Origin: Actinomycetes bacterium
Lineage (GTDB): Bacteria > Actinomycetota > Acidimicrobiia > Acidimicrobiales > RAAP-2
NCBI GenBank assembly: GCA_021786095.1
Contig: JAJYNX010000032.1
Location: 1 to 40,563, forward strand
DNA: 40,563 nucleotides
Reading direction: 5' to 3'
The number at the start of each line of letters is the position of its first letter. The stretch's first letter is position 1. The notes under the pieces were generated by a model. The model saw nothing but the letters and a program-made list of their open reading frames with translations. It had not been told where the DNA came from and made no database searches. Below, one piece after another: positions 33,012 to 40,563 of this stretch. The translations under genes and the position numbers were made by a program.

Positions 33012-34664
33012 GTGAAGCTAACAAATCTGGGGGGAACTTTGAAAACCAATTATCACGGTACATATCGGTCTACTAGGTCCTTGCAGCTCTTGCTATCTGT
33101 TGCAGTAGCACTTTCATTTTCGCTAACATGGGCAAGTAATAGTTACGCCCTCAGCAGCCACACAATAGCACAGTTCTACTCAGTATTTTTTTGCAGTAAT
33201 TCGCCTTCATCATCTTGTACTGTGTATGCGACGGAAACAGCAGATACGCAGACCCCACTGACTTTATTTGCAAATTTGAGCCCCGCACTGACTAATCCTG
33301 GTTATACATTTGTTAAGTGGAACACGGCTCCGGATGGTAGCGGAACGTCATATGTAGACGGTGAACTGTATTCTTTCACCGGCGGCTCCATATCTCTGTA
33401 CGCCCAATGGATTGAGAATTCTGTGACGTTCTATGAGAATAGTTCGGGAAGTGATGTCGTTCAGTCTGTCCAGTCTGGCAGCACCTCAGAGCCGTTGACG
33501 CTTGTCTCCGCATTGAGTCCCGGATTCTCTAATCCGGGCTATAACTTCGCCGGCTGGACAACCGGGCAGAACGGCAGCGGCACGTCGTACGGGAATGGAG
33601 CGACCTACGACTTCGTGAGCGGCTCCACTTCCCTCTACGCCCAGTGGACGCCGGCCACCGTGGCGGTGAGCTTCTCGGCCAACGGCGGCGTGGTGAGCAC
33701 GAGCCAGGCGAGCTACACGACGGGCTCGACACCCGTGACCCTGCCCACGCCGACCTTTCCCGGCTACTCGTTCGCGGGGTGGTTCAGCGCACCCACCGGC
33801 GGCAGTTTCGTGGGACCCGCGGGCACGGCGTTCACCCCCACTTCGCCGACCTCCCTCTACGCCCAGTGGACGCCGGCCACCGTGGCGGTGAGCTTCTCGG
33901 GCAACGGCGGCGTGGTGAGCACGAGCCAGGCGAGCTACACGACGGGCTCGACACCCGTGACCCTGCCCACGCCGACCTTTCCCGGCTACTCGTTCGCGGG
34001 GTGGTTCAGCGCACCCACCGGCGGCAGTTTCGTGGGACCCGCGGGCACGGCGTTCACCCCCACTTCGCCGACCTCCCTCTACGCCCAGTGGACGAAGCTG
34101 CCATCCATCGCCGTACGATTCAGCACCAACGGCGGCCGGGGGGCGATGGCGCCCGTGTCGAGCTACTCCGGTGCCACCGTGGCGGTCCCCGATCGGGCGC
34201 CCGTGACGCGGCCGGGCTACCGATTCGTAGGGTGGAACACGTCACCGACGGGCGCGGGAACCGCCTATCGCGCCGGCGAGGCGCTGACGCTGACGTCCCC
34301 GATGGTCCTCTATGCGCAGTGGCGTGCGAACACGACGATTGTCATGCTGGGATCGGTCGAACCGTTCCCGGCTCGCGTCGCGGCCCTGCCGGGTCAGCTC
34401 GTCGCTCAGGTCGATAGGTTGGCCGCGGCGGTCGTGAGGCGGGGCTTCTCGCGTGTCGTGGTCTACGGGTTCACGACGGAGATGGGCTCGAGGTCGCGCC
34501 AGCACGCGACCAGTACGGCACGCGCCCGAAACGTCGCCCGCCTGCTGCGTGTGGCACTCAATCGGCGGGGTGACCGCGCCGTGAGCGTCCGAGCGATCGG
34601 CGAAGGATCGGTTCGTGGGCTGTCCGCGGCGAACTCCCGGCGCGTCGAGGTCGCGGCGCAGTGA
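33012..34664 (+). CDS. Secreted InlB B-repeat/Flg_new-domain protein with C-terminal OmpA-like domain
   Basis: About 550 residues. A signal peptide (basic start, then LQLLLSVAVALSFSLTWA, cleavage near SNSYA) is followed by five InlB B-repeat/Flg_new units, each with PGYxFxGW...G and ending LYAQW at about residues 133, 212, 286, 360 and 437. Units 3 and 4 are nearly identical. Residues ~438-550 resemble an OmpA C-terminal domain (VVVYGFTTEMGS, STARARNVARLL, NSRRVEV), which binds peptidoglycan in other proteins. It is probably an exported, wall-associated adhesin-like protein. DNA up to about 33580 is AT-rich with rare-codon use, the rest has host composition, so the gene looks chimeric. GTG 33012 and TTG 33039 are alternative starts; neither has an ideal ribosome site. 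Confidence 0.75.
   Translation: MKLTNLGGTLKTNYHGTYRSTRSLQLLLSVAVALSFSLTWASNSYALSSHTIAQFYSVFFCSNSPSSSCTVYATETADTQTPLTLFANLSPALTNPGYTFVKWNTAPDGSGTSYVDGELYSFTGGSISLYAQWIENSVTFYENSSGSDVVQSVQSGSTSEPLTLVSALSPGFSNPGYNFAGWTTGQNGSGTSYGNGATYDFVSGSTSLYAQWTPATVAVSFSANGGVVSTSQASYTTGSTPVTLPTPTFPGYSFAGWFSAPTGGSFVGPAGTAFTPTSPTSLYAQWTPATVAVSFSGNGGVVSTSQASYTTGSTPVTLPTPTFPGYSFAGWFSAPTGGSFVGPAGTAFTPTSPTSLYAQWTKLPSIAVRFSTNGGRGAMAPVSSYSGATVAVPDRAPVTRPGYRFVGWNTSPTGAGTAYRAGEALTLTSPMVLYAQWRANTTIVMLGSVEPFPARVAALPGQLVAQVDRLAAAVVRRGFSRVVVYGFTTEMGSRSRQHATSTARARNVARLLRVALNRRGDRAVSVRAIGEGSVRGLSAANSRRVEVAAQ
33641..34084 (+). repeat. Two 222-bp tandem direct repeats inside the repeat-protein gene
   Basis: Units 33641-33862 and 33863-34084 are identical except for one base that turns an Ala codon (GCC) into Gly (GGC) in SFS(A/G)NGG. 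Each encodes one 74-residue Flg_new domain. Such near-identity, synonymous sites included, indicates a very recent duplication or ongoing homogenisation and allows domain copy number to change by recombination. Confidence 0.92.
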
Positions 34665-34728
34665 CGTGGTGGACCGCGTACGTGGCGGGGCTCCGTGAGC
34701 GGGACCTCGCCACGTCGAATCGACGGCG

Positions 34729-34800
34729 AGCCGGTGGAGGGATTCGAACCCACGACCTGACGATTACAAATCGCCTGCGCTACCACTGCGCCACACCGGC
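34729..34800 (-). tRNA. tRNA-Thr (anticodon TGT)
   Basis: On the minus strand, acceptor GCCGGTG pairs with CACCGGC. The D-arm has GGCGCAGTGGTAGCGC, anticodon stem GGCGA/TCGTC (one G-T pair) encloses loop TTTGTAA with anticodon TGT (reads ACA), and the T-arm is GGGTTCGAATCCC. CCA is not encoded. It sits at the downstream edge of the anomalous 32.7-34.7 kb segment, convergent with the repeat-protein gene. Confidence 0.95.
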
Positions 34801-34853
34801 AGACGGCCAACCGAGGCTAGATACGGCGTGCCCGTAGCCCTAGGCTAGGCGCA

Positions 34854-35357
34854 ATGAGCGCCCCGACCTCGCCGCCGACTGAGCCGTCTCCCGGATCGCA
34901 CTATCAGCCGTCGCTGGGCGTGGTACTGGTCATCCTCGTGTTGTTCGTAGGGGGCGCCTTCGTCATGCTGCGTTCGCCCGGTGCGGCGACCTCGCCTTCG
35001 GTCACGACGACGACGGTGCGCCCGAGAGTGCACACTACGACCACCAAGCTGCCGTCGCGCGCGAGCGTGCGCGTTCAGGTGGCGAACAGCACCTCGGTGA
35101 CGGGGCTGGCGGGCAACTACTCCCAGAAGTTGACCACGCTCGGCTGGGATGTGCTCCCGGCTCTCAACGCGGCGCACGTGGCGGCCACCATCATCTATTT
35201 CAAGCCGGGATTCCGCTGGGCCGCACTGGAGATCGCGGCGCAGATCAAGATCTCGCAGAGTGCGGCACAGCCGCTCGGACATCTCGTGCCGGTGCCGAAC
35301 GCGGCGGGTGACGACATCGTCGTGGTCCTGGGACCGGACGCCGCAATCATTGGGTGA
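34854..35357 (+). CDS. Membrane-anchored LytR C-terminal domain protein
   Basis: 167-residue protein: a Pro/Ser-rich cytosolic start, one membrane span (LGVVLVILVLFVGGAFVML, ~21-39), a Thr-rich linker (TTTTVRPRVHTTTTKLPS), then a LytR_C domain (~70-167: VRVQVANSTSVTGLAGNYSQ, LTTLGWDVLPA, DIVVVLGPDA). LytR_C domains occur alone or after LCP phosphotransferase domains that attach polymers to peptidoglycan; this one lacks the LCP domain, so an accessory envelope role is inferred. It is convergent with gpgS, with 1 bp between the stop codons. Confidence 0.82.
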   Translation: MSAPTSPPTEPSPGSHYQPSLGVVLVILVLFVGGAFVMLRSPGAATSPSVTTTTVRPRVHTTTTKLPSRASVRVQVANSTSVTGLAGNYSQKLTTLGWDVLPALNAAHVAATIIYFKPGFRWAALEIAAQIKISQSAAQPLGHLVPVPNAAGDDIVVVLGPDAAIIG

Positions 35358-35358
35358 G

Positions 35359-36138
35359 CTACGACTCGGGGTCCGGCAGTTCGACCCCGAAGCGCACCAG
35401 GGCGGCGTGCAGCACGTCGACCGCGATGGGGCGTAGTTCGTCGAGGGGCCGGTTGCGGTGGCGGCGGACGCCGAGGTCGACCTGGGCGAGAGACCGGACG
35501 CCGAACTTGCGCGCGACGTCGATCAGAAGGGCGATCTCGACCCCGTATGCGGACTCGAAGTCGATCGCCTCGAACGCGGACCGGCGGCCCGCCGTCTCGC
35601 CCGCGAGTGGCTGGCGGACCTCCCCGAGGCCGGGGTAGAGCAGGGAGAGAATGGGTCGCGCCGCCAGCTCGTTCACGCGCCCGCCTCCCGTGGGCAGGTC
35701 GTGGAGCGGGCGCTCGTAGTAGCCCTTGACCAGCTGGGTCTCGGGACGTTCGAGGAGGGGCTGGATCAGGCGGGCGACGAAGTCGTCCGCCGTGTTGATG
35801 ACGTCGGCGTCGAGGTACACGACGAGTTCGCTCCTGGTCTCCTCGAGCCCCGCCCGCATGGCCTCGCCCTTGCCGCCGGGTCCGCGCAGTGTCACGACGC
35901 GCGCACCGTGGTGGTGCGCGATGGTGGTGGTGTCGTCGTTGGAGTGGTCGTTCACCACGACCAGCTCGTCGACCGACGCCACGCCGTCGAGCACGGCGTC
36001 GAGTACGGCGCCGATCGTCGCCGCCTCGTTACGCGCGGGGACGATCACCGCGATGGTGGTCGTCCCGCGGCGGTCGTGGAACGAGTCGCGGGAGAAGTCG
36101 TCGCGGTCGAGGGTCCAGGGGGCGTCGACGTCGACCAT
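35359..36138 (-). CDS. gpgS: Glucosyl-3-phosphoglycerate synthase (GT81/GT2-like)
   Basis: 259-residue glycosyltransferase making glucosyl-3-phosphoglycerate, first step toward glucosylglycerate or methylglucose lipopolysaccharides in actinobacteria. GT-A motifs: VIVPARNEAATIG, ELVVVNDHSNDDT, GPGGKGEAMRAGL, and VYLDADV (DxD). GpgS-specific stretches are QLVKGYYERP, GGGRVNELAARPILSLLYP, VRQPLAGETAGRR, and YGVEIALLID with AQVDLGVRRHRN. The frame is open to 36177, but ATG 36138 (VDVDAPWTLDRDDF) gives a family-like N-terminus. The upstream region is shared with the divergent riboswitch. Confidence 0.88.
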   Translation of the reverse strand: MVDVDAPWTLDRDDFSRDSFHDRRGTTTIAVIVPARNEAATIGAVLDAVLDGVASVDELVVVNDHSNDDTTTIAHHHGARVVTLRGPGGKGEAMRAGLEETRSELVVYLDADVINTADDFVARLIQPLLERPETQLVKGYYERPLHDLPTGGGRVNELAARPILSLLYPGLGEVRQPLAGETAGRRSAFEAIDFESAYGVEIALLIDVARKFGVRSLAQVDLGVRRHRNRPLDELRPIAVDVLHAALVRFGVELPDPES

Positions 36139-36196
36139 GCAAGGCACACTACGGCTCGCGGCTGGTGCACTTGACACCCGCCCCGCCGGTCGGCCA

Positions 36197-36300
36197 TGAT
36201 GGACGGGTCATCAAGAGCGACTGAGGGACGGGCCCTTTGAAGTCGCGACAACCAGTGTGAGCACGTCGTGTCACACCAGGTGCCAAAGCCCGATCGATGA
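36197..36300 (+). promoter_or_regulatory. SAM-I-clan riboswitch upstream of the threonine-synthase-like gene
   Basis: The S-box core is recognisable. P1 is TCATC (36208-36212) with GATGA (36296-36300). AAGAG follows at 36213. P2 is GCGACT (36217-36222) with AGTCGC (36241-36246), enclosing the kink-turn/pseudoknot core GAGGGACGGGCCCTTTGA. ACAACC follows. P3 is GTGTGA (36255-36260) with TCACAC (36271-36276). GGTGCCAA (36279-36286) is the conserved 3' core. The P4 hairpin of standard SAM-I appears missing, so the subclass (SAM-I, SAM-IV or SAM-I/IV) is uncertain. No terminator hairpin exists: the P1 3' strand abuts AGAGGAG, the ribosome site of the ATG at 36310, so translational control is likely. 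TGATG (36197-36201) can pair with CATCA (36209-36213) as an alternative to P1. Confidence 0.85.
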
Positions 36301-36309
36301 AGAGGAGTT

Positions 36310-37557
36310 ATGAGTTTCGCCACAGGTCTTATCTGTCGAGAGTGTGGAACGGCCTACCCCGCGGAGGCCCGTTACGCCTGTGAGTTCTGCTTCGGTCCCC
36401 TCGAGGTGTCCTACGACCTCGAGTCGGCCAGGGGCGTGGTCACGCGCGCGTTGATTGAGAGCGGTCCGGCGTCCATCTGGCGCTACGCCCCGCTCCTGCC
36501 CGATCCGGGGCCGTCGCCCGTCGACCTCGGGGCTGGATGGACGCCGTTGCGTCGGGCTTCGCGACTGGCCGAGGTGCTGGGCGTGCGCGAGCTCTGGCTG
36601 AAGGACGACACACGCAACCCGACCGGGTCGTTCAAGGACCGCGTCGTGTCCGTGGCGTTGTCGAGTGCGCGCCGCCTGGGCTTCACGACGGCGGCGTGCG
36701 CCTCCACCGGCAACCTGGCGACGTCGGTGGCGGCCCACGCCGCCGCCATTGGCTGGCCGAGTGTGACGATCATCCCCTCCGACCTCGAGAAGTCCAAGAT
36801 CGCGATGGCCGCGGTGTTCGGCGGGACGGTGCTCGGCGTCGAGGGCAACTACGACGACGTGAACCGCTTGTGCGTCGAACTGGTCGCCGAGCACGAGGAC
36901 TGGGCCTTCGTCAACGTGAACCTGCGCCCCTACTACGCCGAGGGCTCCAAGACGCTGGCGTTCGAGATCGCCGAGCAGCTCGGCTGGCGTGCGCCGGATC
37001 AGGTGGTCGTGCCGGTGGCCTCGGGCAGCCAACTCACCAAGGTGGCGAAGGGGTTCGAGGAGTTCGTCTCCCTGGGACTGATCGACGGGCCCGCCCCCGT
37101 CCTCTTCGGAGCCCAGGCCGAAGGGTGCTCGCCCGTCGCCACGGCGTTTCGTAGCGGTGCGGACGTCGTGACCCCCCAACGTCCGCACACCATCGCGCGC
37201 TCGCTGGCCATCGGCAACCCCGCCGACGGCCTCTACGTGCTCGACGAGCTACGCGCCCACGGGGGCGACTGCGGGTCGGTGCCCGACGACGAGGTCCTGG
37301 AGTGCATCTCGCTGCTGGCACGCACCGAGGGGATCTTCGCCGAGACCGCCGGGGGAGTCACGATCGCCTCACTGCGCCAGATGCTGGCGCGCGGCACGAT
37401 CGACCCGGACAAGTCGATCGTGGCGATCATCTCGGGCCACGGGCTCAAGACGCTCGACGCGATCGTGGACAGCGCCACGGTCAGCTCGACGATTCGCCCT
37501 TCGCTCGCGGACGCCGAGGAGGCGTTGCGCTTCCACCAGCTGGTGGCGGTCTCGTGA
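36310..37557 (+). CDS. thrC: Threonine synthase-family PLP enzyme (zinc-ribbon type; possible homocysteine synthase)
   Basis: 415-residue fold-type II PLP enzyme. An N-terminal zinc ribbon (CRECG near residue 9, CEFCFGPLEV near 26) is followed by TPLRRASRLAE and the PLP-lysine motif NPTGSFKDRVV. CASTGNLATSVAAHAA is the phosphate-binding segment and GLKTLDA lies near the end. The family makes threonine from O-phosphohomoserine. Context suggests otherwise: a SAM riboswitch controls it, and a MoaD/CysO-type sulfur carrier overlaps its stop by 4 nt, both features of methionine/cysteine synthesis. I recall, without being able to verify here, reports of threonine-synthase-like enzymes in Streptomyces that make homocysteine from O-phosphohomoserine. 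Family assignment is firm; the substrate is open. AGGAG precedes ATG 36310. Confidence 0.9.
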   Translation: MSFATGLICRECGTAYPAEARYACEFCFGPLEVSYDLESARGVVTRALIESGPASIWRYAPLLPDPGPSPVDLGAGWTPLRRASRLAEVLGVRELWLKDDTRNPTGSFKDRVVSVALSSARRLGFTTAACASTGNLATSVAAHAAAIGWPSVTIIPSDLEKSKIAMAAVFGGTVLGVEGNYDDVNRLCVELVAEHEDWAFVNVNLRPYYAEGSKTLAFEIAEQLGWRAPDQVVVPVASGSQLTKVAKGFEEFVSLGLIDGPAPVLFGAQAEGCSPVATAFRSGADVVTPQRPHTIARSLAIGNPADGLYVLDELRAHGGDCGSVPDDEVLECISLLARTEGIFAETAGGVTIASLRQMLARGTIDPDKSIVAIISGHGLKTLDAIVDSATVSSTIRPSLADAEEALRFHQLVAVS

Positions 37558-37829
37558 GCGTCGTCGTCCGACTGCCTAGTCAGCTCCGCTCCCTGGTCGG
37601 AGGGGTCGGTGAGGTGCCGGTCGAGGCCGGGACCGTCCGCGAGGCGATCGTCGCGGTGGACGCCCAGTACCCCGGGGTGGCGTTTCGGGTCCTGGACGAT
37701 CGCGGGGCACTGCGGCGATTCGTGAATGTGTTCGTGGCCGACGAGGATGTCCGCTTCCTCGACGGGCTGGACACCGTGGTCGAGCCCGGCCAGACGGTCT
37801 CGCTGGTGCCGGCGGTCGCCGGAGGCTGA
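37554..37829 (+). CDS. MoaD/ThiS/CysO-family sulfur-carrier protein
   Basis: 91-residue ubiquitin-like protein ending in AVAGG; the terminal di-glycine is where a thiocarboxylate forms in MoaD, ThiS and CysO. The beta-grasp pattern is visible: VVVRLPSQLRSLVGG, VREAIVAVDAQYPGV, RRFVNVFVADEDVRFLDGL and VEPGQTVSLVPAVAGG. GTG 37554 overlaps the ThrC-like stop (GTGA), so the two are made together. In Mycobacterium the related CysO hands sulfur to CysM, another fold-II PLP enzyme. Here the natural recipient is the upstream enzyme. No activating MoeB-like or Mec-like protease gene is in the window. Confidence 0.88.
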   Translation: MSVVVRLPSQLRSLVGGVGEVPVEAGTVREAIVAVDAQYPGVAFRVLDDRGALRRFVNVFVADEDVRFLDGLDTVVEPGQTVSLVPAVAGG

Positions 37830-37834
37830 CCGCG

Positions 37835-39533
<1,699 letters not shown>

Positions 39534-39556
39534 TCCTCGCCACACTGCGCCGTTGT

Positions 39557-39592
39557 GCACGATCGCGGGGCCCTCGGGCCCCGCGATCGTGC
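39557..39592 (+). terminator. Strong hairpin terminator after groEL
   Basis: A perfect 16-bp stem, left arm 39557-39572 and right arm 39577-39592, with loop CTCG. An outer GCCACA (39539-39544) / TGTGGC (39595-39600) pair can extend it. It lies 23 bp after the groEL stop and 47 bp before hemQ. No T-run follows, as is common for actinobacterial terminators. Confidence 0.85.
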
Positions 39593-39639
39593 GTTGTGGC
39601 CCTCGCGACGGGCGCGAGGACGACCCGTAGCATGGGGTC

Positions 39640-40338
39640 ATGACGTCACCGACACCCCTTAGCCCCTCGCGGGGTCTCAACGTGCTCCACCTCTTCTGTC
39701 ACGTCACCGCGCCGGTGGACGCGCAAGAGGTGAACGAGGCGGTCGACGAGGCGCGCTCGGGGGGCCTGCAGGTGGTGACGGCGGCGATCATGGGGGCTAA
39801 GGCGGATCTGTGCGTCATGGTCCTCGGGGAGGACCTCTGGGACCTTCGCCGCTTCCAGACGCGCCTGCAAAGTGCGGGGCTGGCGGTGGCGGAGAGCTAC
39901 GTGTCGGTGACCGAGGTGAGCGAGTACGCCGGCGGCATGCCCGAGAAGATGATCCATGACCGCCTCTTCCCCGTGCTGCCGCCCGAGGGGATGTCGGCCT
40001 TCTGCTTCTATCCGATGTCCAAGCGCCGCGGTGAGGAGAACAACTGGTACGCCCTGCCCTACGAGCGACGCGAGCAGTTGATGCGCGAGCACGGGCTGTC
40101 GGGGAGGAACTTTCGCGGGCGGGTCCTGCAGGTGGTGACGGGATCGACCGGGCTGGACGACTGGGAGTGGGGTGTCACCCTCTTCGCCGTGCACGTCGAC
40201 GACCTCAAGGACTGCGTTTACACGATGCGCTACGACGAGGCGTCGACCCTCTACGGGGAGTTCGGTGCGTTCTACACGGGACTCGTCGGCACGGTGGACG
40301 AGGTGCTCGCCGCCACGTCGCCCGCGCGGGGCCGGTAG
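39640..40338 (+). CDS. hemQ: HemQ: coproheme decarboxylase (chlorite dismutase family)
   Basis: 232-residue dimeric alpha-beta barrel heme protein. It performs the last step of the coproporphyrin-dependent heme pathway of monoderm bacteria: peroxide-driven decarboxylation of coproheme to heme b. Family signatures: FCFYPMSKRRGEENNWYALP (Y137 in NWY is the likely catalytic tyrosine), REQLMREHGLSGRNFRG, and VVTGSTGLDDWEWGVTLFAV. RYDEASTLYGEFGAFYTG completes the C-terminal barrel. Other heme genes are not in the window. Start ATG 39640; a NUDIX gene begins 3 bp after the stop. Confidence 0.94.
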   Translation: MTSPTPLSPSRGLNVLHLFCHVTAPVDAQEVNEAVDEARSGGLQVVTAAIMGAKADLCVMVLGEDLWDLRRFQTRLQSAGLAVAESYVSVTEVSEYAGGMPEKMIHDRLFPVLPPEGMSAFCFYPMSKRRGEENNWYALPYERREQLMREHGLSGRNFRGRVLQVVTGSTGLDDWEWGVTLFAVHVDDLKDCVYTMRYDEASTLYGEFGAFYTGLVGTVDEVLAATSPARGR

Positions 40339-40340
40339 CC

Positions 40341-40563
40341 GTGGACGGCGTCGTTCCCGAGAAGACGCTGCGCCGCTGGGCCGAGGCGCTGGCCGGCGTG
40401 GCGCGCACCGGGCTCGGCTTCACGCAGAGCCAGTACGAGCGCGAGCGCTTCGAGGAGGTGCTGAAGATCGCCGCTGACATCAAGGTGGCGGCCGACGTGG
40501 GCCTCGAGGGCGTGCCCGACGCCGAGGGCCGCGTGATCGAGTGGATGCGCGAGGTCGGCTCGG
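40341..40563 (+). CDS. NUDIX hydrolase, N-terminal part (truncated by window end)
   Basis: 74 codons are visible from GTG 40341, 2 bp after the hemQ stop. The segment LRRWAEALAGVARTGLGFTQ, then SQYERERFEEVLKIAADIKV is the helical N-terminal domain found in front of some ADP-ribose pyrophosphatase-like NUDIX hydrolases. The NUDIX box itself is beyond the window, so the catalytic function is inferred from this domain only. It is probably cotranscribed with hemQ. Confidence 0.65.
   Translation, partial: MDGVVPEKTLRRWAEALAGVARTGLGFTQSQYERERFEEVLKIAADIKVAADVGLEGVPDAEGRVIEWMREVGS

Noticed and set aside
33641-34084. 222-bp direct repeats as a mobile-element signature
   Set aside because: They are in-frame protein-domain duplications with no terminal repeats or transposase.

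Overview
The window is GC-rich, densely packed chromosomal DNA, almost certainly from an actinobacterium (Actinomycetota), possibly Acidimicrobiia; the class is a guess from gene content and not tested. Pointers are CarD, glucosyl-3-phosphoglycerate synthase, a HemQ-type coproheme decarboxylase, a topoisomerase I with a Lys/Ala tail and no zinc fingers, the tilS-hpt-folE...lysS gene order, many GTG starts, and 4-nt GTGA/ATGA start-stop overlaps. Most of the window is core housekeeping.

Layout. 1-335: remnant of an IS1182-type transposase broken by frameshifts. 491-5069: HAD phosphatase, then a potassium module (two TrkA/RCK proteins divergent from a KimA-like transporter fused to an OB-fold domain). 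5208-9740: topA-tmk-holB. 9779-9851: tRNA-Thr(CGT). 9825-13598 (minus): zur-pgeF-murL-murD2, a set pointing to the unusual L-Glu ligation plus epimerisation route to the D-Glu of peptidoglycan. 13674-17142: znuA-znuC-znuB-znuB metal uptake operon, divergent from zur across twin palindromic operators. 17153-25260: tilS, hpt, folE, folP, a catalytically dead phosphatase-like gene, folB, folK, a DUF2520 gene, panC, coaX and lysS, nearly all overlapping. 25257-26240 (minus): polyprenyl diphosphate synthase. 26336-32707: clpC, radA, carD, ispD, ispF, rlmB.

32708-34664 is the one clearly foreign-looking stretch: an AT-rich gap with inverted repeats, then a secreted InlB/Flg_new-repeat protein whose 5' part is AT-rich and whose 3' part has host composition, ending near a tRNA-Thr(TGT) gene. 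After it come a LytR_C membrane protein, gpgS (minus), and a SAM-I-clan riboswitch in front of a threonine-synthase-family enzyme coupled to a MoaD/CysO-type sulfur carrier. CIRCE-controlled groEL, hemQ and a truncated NUDIX gene close the window.

The most interesting systems are (a) SAM riboswitch + ThrC-like enzyme + sulfur carrier, which reads as a methionine/homocysteine route from O-phosphohomoserine with a protein thiocarboxylate as sulfur donor; (b) the MurD2/MurL pathway downstream of a Zur-type regulator; (c) the KimA-OB fusion; (d) a Cys-less pseudophosphatase inside the folate operon.
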